Positions 13,536 through 22,661 of a DNA stretch of 52,959 nt are shown here, piece after piece. Every line of letters starts with the position of its first letter. Position 1 is the first letter of the stretch. Origin of the DNA: an uncultured Oscillospiraceae bacterium (GTDB taxonomy: Bacteria > Bacillota > Clostridia > Oscillospirales > Oscillospiraceae); NCBI GenBank assembly GCA_902497145.1, contig CABVDR010000011.1:1-52959 (forward strand), written 5' to 3'. The notes beneath the pieces were generated by a model. The model saw only the letters and a program-made list of their open reading frames with translations, was not told the DNA's origin and made no database searches. The position numbers and the translations under genes were made by a program.

Positions 13536-13979
13536 ATGGAGCGTACCTTTCACATGCTGCTCTACCGGGCTTTCCACGCTCAGCGGAACTACCTGCGGCC
13601 CTGCTTTGGGCGCATCGGTCTGGGGGCGGGGCAGCCGAAGATGCTGGTCTATCTGGACAGCCACGGACCCTGCCGGCAGAAGGAGCTGGCCGACTACTTT
13701 GAGGTGGATCCGGCTGCCGTATCCCGCATGATGGACACCTTGGAGCGGGGCGGCTTTGTGGTGCGCCGGAGGGATGAGAGCAGCCGACGCTGTGATCTGA
13801 CCGAGTTGACCGAGAAGGGGAGAGAGGCGGTGCAGGCCTGGACCGGGTTCTGCAGCCAGGAGGAGGAGCAGATGCTGCGTGATTTTACTCCAAAGGAGCG
13901 GCAGCAATTTGCGGACTTTCTGGTCCGGGCGTACCGAAACCTCCGAGAGGGGAAGGAGGGAGAATCATGGGAGAGCTGA
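13536..13979 (+). CDS. MarR-family transcriptional regulator
   Basis: A 147-residue winged-helix repressor. The recognition part is KELADYFEVDPAAVSRMMDTLERGGFVVRR (about residues 47-77) followed by the wing DESSRRCDLTELTEKG. ATG 13536 has GGAGG eight bases upstream. It reads into the exporter gene with a 13-base overlap, so it is part of the same transcript, and twin palindromes overlap its own promoter. This is the standard plan of an autoregulated multidrug-efflux operon. The inducer is unknown. Confidence 0.9.
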   Translation: MERTFHMLLYRAFHAQRNYLRPCFGRIGLGAGQPKMLVYLDSHGPCRQKELADYFEVDPAAVSRMMDTLERGGFVVRRRDESSRRCDLTELTEKGREAVQAWTGFCSQEEEQMLRDFTPKERQQFADFLVRAYRNLREGKEGESWES

Positions 13980-15712
13980 GACGGCTGCTGCGCTATTTGG
14001 GACCCTACCGAAAAGATTTGGTAATCGGGGCACTGTTGGTGGTGATTGAGACCTGCTTTGAATTGGTGATCCCGGTTCTAATGGCCGATCTCATCGATGT
14101 GGGTGTAGCCAACCAAGACATATCCTACGTGCTGTACAAAGGAGCCCAGATGGGCGTGTGTGCCCTGTGCGCCTTGGTGACCGGTTTGCTTTACGCCAGA
14201 TTTGCAGCCCGGGCCTCCTACGGCTGGGGCGCCCAAGTGCGGCGGGCTCAGTTTGAGCGGGTTCAGCGCTACTCCTTTGCCAACTTGGATCATTTTGATG
14301 CCTCTTCATTGGTCACACGTATGACCACCGACGTGACTGTGCTGCAAAACGCGATCAACGGCGGGTTTCGTCCTCTGGTACGCAGTCCCATTATGCTGGT
14401 GATGGGAGTGGGGCTGTCATTCTGTATGAACGCCGAGCTTGCGGTAGTTTTTCTGGTCTGTGCCCCTATTCTGGGTGTGATCTTGTTCTGCATTGTGCGT
14501 AAAGTGGCCCCTATGTACGGGCTGCTTCAGAAAGCCGTGGACCGGCTGAACAATGTGGTGCAGGAGAATCTGACGGCGATCCGGGCGGTCAAAGCCTTTG
14601 TCCGGGAGGAGGCAGAGGAGGAGCGGTTCCAGGAGGTGAATACCCACCTGTCCGATACCGCCAAGGAGACCTTCCGGTGGGCGGTGCTGAACCTGCCCTC
14701 GTTGCAGCTGACCATGTATGCCGCTGTGGTGCTGATTATGTGGTTTGGCGGGAACATGATTTTAAATGGAACCCTGCTGGTGGGGGAGCTCACCGGATTT
14801 TTAAGCTATGTCTTCCAGGTGATGAACTCTCTGATGATGCTCTCTAATGTGTTTCTGCTTCTGACCCGCTCCCTGGCCAGTGCCCACCGTATTGCCCAGG
14901 TGTTGGAGGAGCAGCCGCAGATTACCTCGCCTAAGGATGCGGTCACCCAGGTGGCCGACGGCAGCGTGGACTTTGAGGGGGTATCCTTCAAATACCACCC
15001 GGATGCGGAGGAGTACGCCCTGTCCCAGGTGGATCTGCACATCAAAGCGGGGCAGACCGTGGGGATTCTGGGCGGCACGGGCGCGGCCAAGAGCACCCTG
15101 GTGCAGCTGATTCCCCGGCTCTACGATGCCTCGGAGGGAACCGTCCGGGTGGGCGGCCGGGACGTGCGGGAGTATGATATCCATGCGCTGCGTGACGCGG
15201 TAGGCATTGTGCTGCAAAAGAATGTGCTTTTCTCCGGCACCGTGGAGGAGAACCTGCGCTGGGGTGATGCTCAGGCAGGGGAGGAGCAGCTGTGGGCGGC
15301 CTGCCGGGCGGCCTGTGCCGACGAATTTTTACAGGAGATGCCCGGCGGCCTGAGCGCCGACCTGGGACAGGGAGGCGTCAACGTCTCCGGTGGGCAGAAA
15401 CAGCGGCTGTGTATTGCCCGGACGCTGCTCAAGCACCCCAAGGTGCTGATCTTTGACGACTCCACCAGCGCGGTGGACACCGCCACCGAGGGCAAGATCC
15501 GCCGGGCCCTGGCGGATCTGAAGGGCGTGACCAAGATCATTATTGCCCAGCGAATCACCTCGGTGATGGGAACCGACCAGATCATCATTCTGGATGACGG
15601 TCATATCCACGCCGTAGGCACCCATGAGGAGCTTCTGGAGCGAGATCCCATCTACCAGGAGATCTACCAGTCTCAGATGAAAGGGGGGGACCTCCATGGC
15701 CAGAACGTTTAG
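13967..15712 (+). CDS. ABC exporter half-transporter with degenerate ATP site
   Basis: A 581-residue fused membrane/ATPase half-transporter: six-helix exporter domain to about residue 325, then the nucleotide-binding domain. The Walker A is GGTGAAKST at 369-377, with Ala374 where the family has an essential glycine. The signature VSGGQKQR is intact, Walker B is IFDDSTSAVD with Asp replacing the catalytic Glu, and the switch histidine is Gln (IIAQRITSV). Asp-for-Glu and Gln-for-His substitutions are characteristic of the degenerate-site partner in heterodimeric exporters such as BmrCD, LmrCD and TM287/288. It overlaps marR and the next gene. Substrate is unknown, probably drugs or a lipid. Confidence 0.92.
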   Translation: MGELRRLLRYLGPYRKDLVIGALLVVIETCFELVIPVLMADLIDVGVANQDISYVLYKGAQMGVCALCALVTGLLYARFAARASYGWGAQVRRAQFERVQRYSFANLDHFDASSLVTRMTTDVTVLQNAINGGFRPLVRSPIMLVMGVGLSFCMNAELAVVFLVCAPILGVILFCIVRKVAPMYGLLQKAVDRLNNVVQENLTAIRAVKAFVREEAEEERFQEVNTHLSDTAKETFRWAVLNLPSLQLTMYAAVVLIMWFGGNMILNGTLLVGELTGFLSYVFQVMNSLMMLSNVFLLLTRSLASAHRIAQVLEEQPQITSPKDAVTQVADGSVDFEGVSFKYHPDAEEYALSQVDLHIKAGQTVGILGGTGAAKSTLVQLIPRLYDASEGTVRVGGRDVREYDIHALRDAVGIVLQKNVLFSGTVEENLRWGDAQAGEEQLWAACRAACADEFLQEMPGGLSADLGQGGVNVSGGQKQRLCIARTLLKHPKVLIFDDSTSAVDTATEGKIRRALADLKGVTKIIIAQRITSVMGTDQIIILDDGHIHAVGTHEELLERDPIYQEIYQSQMKGGDLHGQNV

Positions 15713-17498
15713 TGGAAAGAAGCCCAAACGCTTGGGCTATACGGTCAAAACCTTCTTGTCCTATTTGGGGCGGCACAAGTTTTTGCTGCTGGCGGTGGGG
15801 GTGCTGGTGGCCATCAGTGCCACGGCCAACCTGCTGGGCACCTATATGATCCGTCCGGTGGTCAACTCTTTGGTGTCGGGGAGTATGGATACCTTGATCC
15901 AGGGCATTGCTCTGACGGCGGCCATCTATGTGGTAGGTGTACTGTGTTCCTTCGGCTACACCCAGACTATGGTGCGGGCGGCCCAGAAGGTGCTGCTGGA
16001 TATCCGGCGGGATCTGTTTGTCCATCTCCAGACGCTGCCCCTGCGCTTCTTTGATACCCGCCGCCACGGCGACATCATGAGTTACTTCACCAACGACGTG
16101 GACACCATTGCTGACGCGCTGAACAACAGCTTCGCCATGGCCATCCAGAGCTTCATCCAGATGACCGGTACCCTGATTTTGCTCTTTGTGCTCAACTGGC
16201 GGCTGTCTCTGGTGGTGGTGGTGTGCTACGGCGTGATGTTTGCCTACATCCGGTTCAGCAGCCGCCGGAGCAAGGCCTACTACACCAAGCAGCAGGCCTA
16301 CCTGGGTGACCTGGACGGCTATATTCAGGAGATGGTCAACGGCCAGAAGGTGGTGCAGGTCTTTAACCATGAGGAGGCCTGCCTGGCGGAATTTGATGAG
16401 AAAAACGAGGCCCTGCGCCGGGCTGGTACCGGGGCCCAGGGCTATGCCGCCACCATGATCCCGGCCGTGGTTACCATCTCGTACATCAACTACGCCATCG
16501 TCTCTGTTCTCGGGGGCATTATGGCGCTGAAGGGGATGACCGATGCGGGCAGCCTGGCCAGCTACCTGGTCTTTGTGCGCCAGGCCGCCGCTCCCATTAA
16601 CCAGTTTACCCAGCAGAGCAACTTCCTGCTGGCGGCCCTGGCGGGAGCCGAGCGGGTCTTTGAGGCCATGGACGAGGAGCCGGAGGTAGATGAGGGCACG
16701 GTCCGTCTGGAGAAGACGGAGACAGGCTGGGTTTGGCGGAAACAGGACGGTTCCTCCGTCCCGCTGCGGGGTGATGTGCGCTTTGAGCACGTGGACTTCG
16801 GCTATGAGCCTGGCCACCCGGTACTAAAAGATGTGAGCCTGTACGCCAAACCGGGTCAGAAGATCGCCTTTGTGGGCTCAACCGGAGCGGGGAAAACCAC
16901 CATCACGAACCTCATTAACCGCTTCTACGATGTGCAGGGGGGACGGGTTCTCTACGACGGTATCGATGTGCGGGACGTGGAGAAGAGCGCCTTGCGCCGT
17001 TCCTTGGGCATCGTCCTCCAGGACACCCACCTGTTTACCGGGACCATCGCTGACAACATCCGCTTCGGCAAGCTGGACGCTACCATGGAGGAGATCCAGA
17101 AGGCGGCTCGGATCGCCAACGCGGACTCCTTTATCCGACGGCTGCCCAAGGGATACGACACCTTGGTCACTTCCGATGGCGCCAACCTCTCCCAGGGGCA
17201 GCGGCAGCTGCTTGCCATTGCCCGGGCGGCGGTGGCCGATCCACCGGTGCTTATCCTGGATGAGGCCACCTCGTCCATCGACACCCGCACCGAGGCCCTC
17301 ATTGAAAAGGGCATGGACCAGCTGATGGAGGGACGCACGGTCTTTGTTATCGCCCACCGGCTCTCCACCGTCCGCAACGCCAACGCTATTATGGTGCTGG
17401 AGCACGGAAAGATCGTGGAGCGGGGCGACCACGACGAGCTGCTGGAGCAGAAGGGCGTATATTACCAGCTCTACAACGGTATGTTCGAGTTGTCCTGA
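15696..17498 (+). CDS. ABC exporter half-transporter with canonical catalytic residues
   Basis: A 600-residue half-transporter overlapping its partner by 17 bases. The membrane domain spans roughly residues 15-330; a 25-residue linker insertion precedes the ATPase. Walker A is GSTGAGKTT, Walker B is LILDEATSSID with the catalytic Glu, and the switch is IAHRLSTV. The signature reads LSQGQRQL, deviating at the second position from LSGGQ, as usual in the consensus-Walker partner of heterodimeric exporters, where this loop completes the degenerate site. Together the two subunits give one working and one non-hydrolysing site. Co-translation and shared MarR control support a heterodimer. Confidence 0.92.
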   Translation: MARTFSGKKPKRLGYTVKTFLSYLGRHKFLLLAVGVLVAISATANLLGTYMIRPVVNSLVSGSMDTLIQGIALTAAIYVVGVLCSFGYTQTMVRAAQKVLLDIRRDLFVHLQTLPLRFFDTRRHGDIMSYFTNDVDTIADALNNSFAMAIQSFIQMTGTLILLFVLNWRLSLVVVVCYGVMFAYIRFSSRRSKAYYTKQQAYLGDLDGYIQEMVNGQKVVQVFNHEEACLAEFDEKNEALRRAGTGAQGYAATMIPAVVTISYINYAIVSVLGGIMALKGMTDAGSLASYLVFVRQAAAPINQFTQQSNFLLAALAGAERVFEAMDEEPEVDEGTVRLEKTETGWVWRKQDGSSVPLRGDVRFEHVDFGYEPGHPVLKDVSLYAKPGQKIAFVGSTGAGKTTITNLINRFYDVQGGRVLYDGIDVRDVEKSALRRSLGIVLQDTHLFTGTIADNIRFGKLDATMEEIQKAARIANADSFIRRLPKGYDTLVTSDGANLSQGQRQLLAIARAAVADPPVLILDEATSSIDTRTEALIEKGMDQLMEGRTVFVIAHRLSTVRNANAIMVLEHGKIVERGDHDELLEQKGVYYQLYNGMFELS

Positions 17499-17516
17499 CA
17501 AAACAGAGAGAAAAAC

Positions 17517-17557
17517 AAACCCGGGTCAGAGACCATTGGTCTCCGACCCGGGTTTTT
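17517..17557 (+). terminator. Intrinsic terminator of the MarR-ABC operon
   Basis: AAACCCGGGTC plus GAGACC pair with GGTCTC plus GACCCGGGTTT (one A/C mismatch), loop ATTG or less, followed by TTTTT. It may also act on the converging galT transcript. Confidence 0.9.
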
Positions 17558-17587
17558 GCATTAAAATATCTGACAGGCAATTTAACT

Positions 17588-19078
17588 TTACAGAGTATTC
17601 AGGAAGCGGAGGAAGGCCTCTTTGCCCTCGGGGGTGCGCTTATAGACGCCGGCGTGCTCCAGCACCTGGGCAAAGACCAGGCCGGTCTCCTTCTGGACAA
17701 TGTCCAGGGCGTTGTCCGCGGTGATCTGGTACTTGCCCTTAAACCCTTCGGCCCAGTCGGCATGGGCAGCGGTGCGGGGATCGGCGCGCAGGTCGTCGCC
17801 GCTCACCAGCTTTTCAGCCACGGCGGCCAGCTCCTCCTTCAGGCGGGCAGGCAGCACGGCCAGACCCATGACCTCGATGAGGCCGATGTTCTCCTTCTTG
17901 ATGTGGTGCAGCTCCGCGTGGGGGTGGTAGAGACCCAGGGGGTGCTCCTTGGTGGTCAGGTTGTTGCGCAGCACCAGGTCCAGCTCATAGTCCTCACCCC
18001 GGCGGCGGGCGATGGGGGTGATGGTGTTGTGGGGCTCGCCGTCGGTCTCGGCCAGGATCATGGCTGCCTCGTCGGTGTAGCCCCGCCAGGCGGTGAGGAT
18101 GTGGTCAGCCAGGTCGATGAGCCGCTGGGGATCGGCGCAGGTGAGGCGCACCACCGACATGGGCCACTTCACAATGCCGGACTTCACGTCCTCATAGCCG
18201 GGGAAGGTGAAGGGGGTCTCCACGGGGGCCTTGGCCATGGCAAAGGTATATCGGCCGCCCTGGAAGTGGTCGTGGGCCAGGATGGAACCGCCCACGATGG
18301 GCAGATCTGCGTTGGAGCCCACAAAGTAGTGGGGGAACTGGCCCACAAAGTCCAGGAGCTTGCCAAAGCAGGCCCGGTCGATCTTCATGGGGGTGTGGAC
18401 GCTGTTCAGGCAGATGCAGTGCTCATTGTAGTACACGTAGGGGGAGTACTGCAAAAACCAGGGGGAGCCGTTGATGGTGATGGGGACGATACGGTGGTTC
18501 TCCCGGGCGGGGTGGTTGACCCGGCCGGCATAGCCCTCGTTCTCGGCGCACAGCTGGCAGCGGGGGTAGGCGGAGGCGGGGAGGTTCCGGGCGGCGGCGA
18601 TGGCCTTGGGGTCCTTCTCCGGTTTGGACAGGTTGATGGTGATATCCAGCTCCCCGTACTCGGTGGGCGCCTTCCACTGCATGTCCTTGGCAATGCGGTC
18701 CCGGCGGATGTAGTTGGTGTCCTGGCTGAACTTATAGTACCAGTCGGTAGCCTTCTGGGGATCCTCCGCCCGCAGGGCCTGGAATTTCTCAATAACCTGG
18801 GCGGGGCGGGGGGTGAGGGCGCCCATGATCTTGGTGTCAAACAGGTCCCGGTAGACGATGGAGTTTTCTTTCATCACACCGCGCTGATAGGCGTCGTCCA
18901 TCAGCTCATCCAGGACGGCGGGCAGGTTCACTTCGCCCACCTCCTTGCCGGTGGGGGTGTAGCTGTCCAGCTCCAGCACCTCCAGCAGGGTGTTCAGAGC
19001 CCAGATCTTCTCACAGGGCTGAATCAGTTCCTTGTCCAGGGCATAGGAAAGCAGCTGTTCGATGGCATAGTCGATCAT
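17588..19078 (-). CDS. galT: UDP-glucose--hexose-1-phosphate uridylyltransferase (GalT, class II)
   Basis: A 496-residue protein of the long Firmicutes GalT class, distinct from the approximately 350-residue E. coli type. It exchanges UMP between UDP-glucose and galactose-1-phosphate in the Leloir pathway. Recognisable segments are the N-terminal LLSYALDKELI, CQLCAENEGYAGRVNHPARENHR, VGSNADLPIVGGSILAHDHFQGG (the HxH nucleotidyl-transfer region reads AHDHFQ) and NTITPIARRR. It is last in the operon galR-galK-galE-galT, four bases after galE, and faces the exporter terminator. Confidence 0.95.
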   Translation of the reverse strand: MIDYAIEQLLSYALDKELIQPCEKIWALNTLLEVLELDSYTPTGKEVGEVNLPAVLDELMDDAYQRGVMKENSIVYRDLFDTKIMGALTPRPAQVIEKFQALRAEDPQKATDWYYKFSQDTNYIRRDRIAKDMQWKAPTEYGELDITINLSKPEKDPKAIAAARNLPASAYPRCQLCAENEGYAGRVNHPARENHRIVPITINGSPWFLQYSPYVYYNEHCICLNSVHTPMKIDRACFGKLLDFVGQFPHYFVGSNADLPIVGGSILAHDHFQGGRYTFAMAKAPVETPFTFPGYEDVKSGIVKWPMSVVRLTCADPQRLIDLADHILTAWRGYTDEAAMILAETDGEPHNTITPIARRRGEDYELDLVLRNNLTTKEHPLGLYHPHAELHHIKKENIGLIEVMGLAVLPARLKEELAAVAEKLVSGDDLRADPRTAAHADWAEGFKGKYQITADNALDIVQKETGLVFAQVLEHAGVYKRTPEGKEAFLRFLNTL

Positions 19079-19082
19079 GGTG

Positions 19083-20075
19083 TTACGCCTCCTCGTAGCC
19101 TCTGGGGTGGGCGCTGTGCCACTTCCAGGCAGTGGCGATGATGGTGTTCAGATCGTTGTACTGGGGCTTCCAGCCCAGGACGTTGATGGCCTTCTCGGAG
19201 GAGGCAATCAGTTGAGCGGGATCGCCGGCCCGGCGGGGAGAAACCTGGGCGGGGATGGGATGGCCGGTGACGGCACGGGCCACGTCAATGACTTCCTTCA
19301 CTGTGAAGCCCACGCCGTTGCCCAGGTTGAAGACGTTGTTGTCGCCGCCGTTCAGCAGATAGTCCAGAGCCAGAATGTGGGCCTGGGCCAGGTCGGTGAC
19401 GTGGATGTAGTCCCGGATGCAGGTGCCGTCCTTGGTGGGGTAGTCGTCGCCGAAGATGGAGATTTTCTCCCGCTGGCCGTTGGGCACCTGGAGGATCAGG
19501 GGGATCAGGTGAGTCTCGGGGTTATGGGCCTCGCCGATGGCACCGGAGGGATGGGCGCCGCAGGCGTTGAAGTAGCGCAGAGCCACATACTTCAGGCCGT
19601 GGGCCTGGGAGACCCAGCGCATCATGTGCTCCATGGACAGCTTGGTCTCGCCATAGCAGTTGGTGGGATCGGTGCGGTCGGTCTCCAGGATGGGTACCCG
19701 CTCGGGCTCACCGTAGGTGGCGGCGGTGGAGGAGAAGACGATCTTGTTCACCCCGTGGGCCACCATGGACTGGAGCAGCACCATGGTGCCGTGGAGGTTG
19801 TTGTCATAGTACTTGAGGGGATCGGACATGGACTCGCCTACCTGGGAGGAGGCGGCGAAGTGGATCACGCCCTCAATGTTCTCGGCCTGAAACAGAGTGT
19901 CCAGGGCAGCCCGGTCCCGGATGTCCAGCTGATAGAACTTAGCCTTGGGGTGGACGGCCGCCCGGAAGCCAGTCTGCAGGTTGTCGGCCACCACGACCTC
20001 CCGGCCGGCGTCGATGAGTTCATAAACCGTATGGGAGCCAATATAGCCAGCTCCGCCCAAAACAAGAATTGCCAT
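19083..20075 (-). CDS. galE: UDP-glucose 4-epimerase GalE
   Basis: A 330-residue short-chain dehydrogenase-type epimerase interconverting UDP-galactose and UDP-glucose with bound NAD. The dinucleotide motif GGAGYIGSH is at residues 7-15, the catalytic SSTAATYG serine/threonine region and YGETK (YxxxK) follow, with the substrate segment YFNACGAHP and the C-terminal DYIHVTDLAQAH. Length fits the family. It sits between galK and galT on the same strand with short gaps, so one transcript is likely. An upstream start is possible but the Rossmann motif fixes this one. Confidence 0.96.
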   Translation of the reverse strand: MAILVLGGAGYIGSHTVYELIDAGREVVVADNLQTGFRAAVHPKAKFYQLDIRDRAALDTLFQAENIEGVIHFAASSQVGESMSDPLKYYDNNLHGTMVLLQSMVAHGVNKIVFSSTAATYGEPERVPILETDRTDPTNCYGETKLSMEHMMRWVSQAHGLKYVALRYFNACGAHPSGAIGEAHNPETHLIPLILQVPNGQREKISIFGDDYPTKDGTCIRDYIHVTDLAQAHILALDYLLNGGDNNVFNLGNGVGFTVKEVIDVARAVTGHPIPAQVSPRRAGDPAQLIASSEKAINVLGWKPQYNDLNTIIATAWKWHSAHPRGYEEA

Positions 20076-20119
20076 GATCTGTTACTTCCTTTCCAATGTA
20101 TTTGAATATTCAAATGTAG

Positions 20120-21421
20120 TTAAGCCAGAATGACACAGCCGCCCTGAGGACGAATGTGGAGGATGTGGCACATACCGGTGCCCAGCAGCTTTTCCATGCC
20201 GGCCTTGAAGGAGTTCAGCTTCTCCACCGGGACAAAGGCCTGGATGGTGCCAGCGAAGCCGCCGCCGTGGACCCGGATGGCGCCGGTGCCCTCCAGCAGC
20301 TCCCGGCCGATGGCCAGGGCCATGGGAATGGCCTGCTGCTTGGGGTCAGCGATGGACCAGGTGTTCTGCAGGTACAGGGAGGAGGAGATGCCGGAGGCAT
20401 TTACCAGAGCCAGGAAGCGGTCAAAGTCTCCCGCCTCCAGGGCGTCGGCTTCCTCCACCGCACGGCGGTCATCATCGTAGAAGTGGATGGCCCGCAGCAC
20501 CGCCCGGTCACCGCAGCGTACCCGCAGGGAGGGCAACTCGGAGCGAAACTCCTCCTCAGGCACATCCCGCAAAAACTGCTTGCCGAAGTGGGCGGCCACT
20601 GCGCCCATTTCCTGGGTAATTTCGGCGTAGTCGTCGGTGAGGTCGGCGTGGCAGGAGCCGGTGTCCACGATGCACAGGGCGTGGCCGGACTTGGAGAAGT
20701 CGTAGTCCACCTTCCGCACTACGGGAGCGGTGGGGTCGGCAAAGTCGATGGCCACCGCGCCGCCCACGGAGGAGCCCATCTGGTCCATCAGACCGCAGGG
20801 CTTGCCGAAGTAGACGTTCTCGGCATACTGGCCGATCTTGGCGATCTGAATGGGGGTGAGGGCGTCCTCACAGAAGAAGTGATTGAGAATGTTGCCCACC
20901 AGCACCTCGTAGGCGGCGGAGGAGGACAGGCCGGAGCCGGACAGCACGCTGGAGGTGGCCCAGGCGTCAAAGCCGCCCACCTTGTGGCCCATCTCCTGGA
21001 TCTTGGCCGCCACGCCCCGGACCAGGGCGGCGGAGGTGTTGCGCTCCTCGGGACGGGGGAGCAGCTGATCCAGTTCCACCTCCAGGGCAGGGTAGCCCTC
21101 AGAAATGACCCGGATCACGCCCAGACCGTTGGGGGCAGCGCAGCAGATCATGTCCAGATCCACGCTGCCGCACAGCACATGGCCGTGCTGGTGGTCGGTG
21201 TGGTTGCCGCCGATCTCGGTGCGGCCGGGGCCGCTGAACAGGGCGGCGGCGGTATCCTCGGCGGGGGAGAAGGCTGCCTGGAACTCCTCCACCACCCGCA
21301 GAGCCCGGGCACGGGCGGCAGCCAGGCTGCTGTCCGTCCCATCCAGGGCGTACAGGCTGGCCAGTACCGGGTCACACTCACCGGCGGACAGGGAACGGCG
21401 CAGAGATTCGCAAGTTCTCAT
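20120..21421 (-). CDS. galK: Galactokinase GalK
   Basis: A 433-residue GHMP kinase that phosphorylates galactose at C1. Signature GRTEIGGNHTDHQHG lies at about residues 66-80, the ATP loop SGSGLSSSAAYE near 160-171, and the C-terminal motif RVHGGGFAGTIQAF. The N-terminus is about 40 residues longer than the E. coli enzyme, as is common in clostridial galactokinases. GAGGTGA precedes the ATG at 21421. It is first of galK-galE-galT behind its own promoter with an operator-like palindrome. Confidence 0.95.
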   Translation of the reverse strand: MRTCESLRRSLSAGECDPVLASLYALDGTDSSLAAARARALRVVEEFQAAFSPAEDTAAALFSGPGRTEIGGNHTDHQHGHVLCGSVDLDMICCAAPNGLGVIRVISEGYPALEVELDQLLPRPEERNTSAALVRGVAAKIQEMGHKVGGFDAWATSSVLSGSGLSSSAAYEVLVGNILNHFFCEDALTPIQIAKIGQYAENVYFGKPCGLMDQMGSSVGGAVAIDFADPTAPVVRKVDYDFSKSGHALCIVDTGSCHADLTDDYAEITQEMGAVAAHFGKQFLRDVPEEEFRSELPSLRVRCGDRAVLRAIHFYDDDRRAVEEADALEAGDFDRFLALVNASGISSSLYLQNTWSIADPKQQAIPMALAIGRELLEGTGAIRVHGGGFAGTIQAFVPVEKLNSFKAGMEKLLGTGMCHILHIRPQGGCVILA

Positions 21422-21454
21422 TGGTGGTCACCTCATTCTAATGTTGTTGTACTC

Positions 21455-21483
21455 AGTATATTTATTTTTTACTAAAAATTCAA
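21455..21483 (-). promoter_or_regulatory. galK promoter with operator-like palindrome in the spacer
   Basis: On the minus strand TTGAAT (21483-21478) and TATACT (21460-21455) are 17 bases apart. The spacer contains TTTTTACTAAAAA (21466-21478), a perfect odd-centred palindrome. A LacI-family protein is encoded immediately upstream, so binding between the -35 and -10 would block galK. The link is inferred. Confidence 0.65.
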
Positions 21484-21516
21484 TCAGGCAGTTTATACAA
21501 TAATAATCGGTTTTTT

Positions 21517-22539
21517 TCAGCAAATAGACGAACCGGTGCTCTCGCGCAGGGAGAGAGAGGGGGGAACCACCACTTTTTGAGGCCAGGTGCGCAGCATGGT
21601 GGGGGTACCCAGGATCCGATCAGCCAGCAGACGCAGAGCGGCGTTGGCCATCTCCTGGGTATGGACGGAAACAGAGGTGAGGGCGGGGCGAACCAGAGCA
21701 GAGCGGGGGGTGTCGTTAAAGGATACCACCGATAATTCCTCGGGAATAGCCAGGCCCAGATGCTCCGCCGTCCGCATCGCCGCCAGGGCGATCTCCTCGT
21801 TGGCACACACCAGGGCGGTGGGGCGGTTTTCTGTTTGGGAGAGCAGGGCGGTGAGATTGGGCTCAATGGCCCGCCCCTGCATGGGGCAGGAGACCACCTG
21901 ACACTGAAGCTCCGGCTGCCCGGCCGTGAGGTGGAGAAAGGCCTGATACCGGGGTTCCGGCCCGGGCTGGCCGTAGGGGCGGTCCGGGGGACCGGCAAAG
22001 GCCACCCGGCGGTGGCCCAAGGCGGTGAGGGCGTTCAGGGCCAGGCGGATACCCAGCTCATAGCCCAGCTCTACCGAGTCGTAGCGGATCTCATCCGGGG
22101 AGAAGTCCAAAAAAACCAGCTGGCTGGAGAGGGCTTCCAGAGCATGGATCTGCTCCGGGGGGAAGTAGCCCACCGCAATGATGCCGTCTACCGTCTCCCC
22201 CTCCGGCAGGAGAAAATCTCCTTCTCCGTGCTCCAGGGGGACGCAGGCATATTTCCGTTCCTGGCAGCCCTGGCGCACATCGTTGCCCAGGTAGAGAAAG
22301 TAGGGGTCGTCCAGCTGACGGGAGCTGGAGAGCATCTCGGCCAGTCCCACCCGCATCAGGGGCTTGGGAGCCCGGCCCCGCCGGCTTTTGGAGGCGGAGT
22401 AGTTCAGGCGGCCGGCCTCTTCCAAAACCCGGCGGCGGGTCTCCTCGCTGACAGACAGGGTGGGGTCGGCGTTGAGAATGCGGGAGATGGCCGCCGGGGA
22501 ACAGCCGGTGCGTTCCGCCAATTCTTTCAGGGTTGCCAT
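21517..22539 (-). CDS. LacI/GalR-family transcriptional regulator, likely of the gal operon
   Basis: A 340-residue regulator: N-terminal LacI helix-turn-helix (TLKELAERTGCSPAAISRILN, residues 3-23), hinge, then a periplasmic-binding-like sensor domain ending in RPALTSVSVHTQEMANAALRLL. The frame is open to 22668, but GGAGG before ATG 22539 and the start of the HTH fix the start. It is encoded directly upstream of galK in the same orientation with a 95-base gap holding a promoter and palindrome, so it most likely represses galK-galE-galT. The ligand is presumably galactose or a derivative. Confidence 0.88.
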   Translation of the reverse strand: MATLKELAERTGCSPAAISRILNADPTLSVSEETRRRVLEEAGRLNYSASKSRRGRAPKPLMRVGLAEMLSSSRQLDDPYFLYLGNDVRQGCQERKYACVPLEHGEGDFLLPEGETVDGIIAVGYFPPEQIHALEALSSQLVFLDFSPDEIRYDSVELGYELGIRLALNALTALGHRRVAFAGPPDRPYGQPGPEPRYQAFLHLTAGQPELQCQVVSCPMQGRAIEPNLTALLSQTENRPTALVCANEEIALAAMRTAEHLGLAIPEELSVVSFNDTPRSALVRPALTSVSVHTQEMANAALRLLADRILGTPTMLRTWPQKVVVPPSLSLRESTGSSIC

Positions 22540-22569
22540 GGTAATTCCTCCAATTTCTTGTTCCTTATA

Positions 22570-22598
22570 AAGATACCTCATTTTGCTCTGGGGGACAA
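22570..22598 (-). promoter_or_regulatory. Promoter of the LacI-family regulator
   Basis: On the minus strand TTGTCC (22598-22593) and TATCTT (22575-22570) are 17 bases apart, about 30 bases before the ATG at 22539. One copy of a 22-base direct repeat overlaps its -35. Confidence 0.5.
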
Positions 22599-22658
22599 GA
22601 GAAAACCCACAAAAGCCTGTCTGAAATTTTAGGATGGACAGGAGAAAACGCACAAAAG
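22594..22658. repeat. Pair of 22-base direct repeats in the galR/gntR divergent region
   Basis: Bases 22594-22615 and 22637-22658 agree at 20 of 22 positions (shared core AGAAAAC-CACAAAAG). They are 43 bases apart start to start, one at the -35 of the LacI-type gene and one just before the -35 of the GntR operon. A protein-binding role is plausible. Confidence 0.6.
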
Positions 22659-22661
22659 GTC

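Noticed and set aside
17654..21475. Long plus-strand ORFs (342-495 codons) opposite galT, galE and galK
   Set aside because: They are Gly/Val/His-rich antisense frames produced by strong third-position GC bias of the gal genes.
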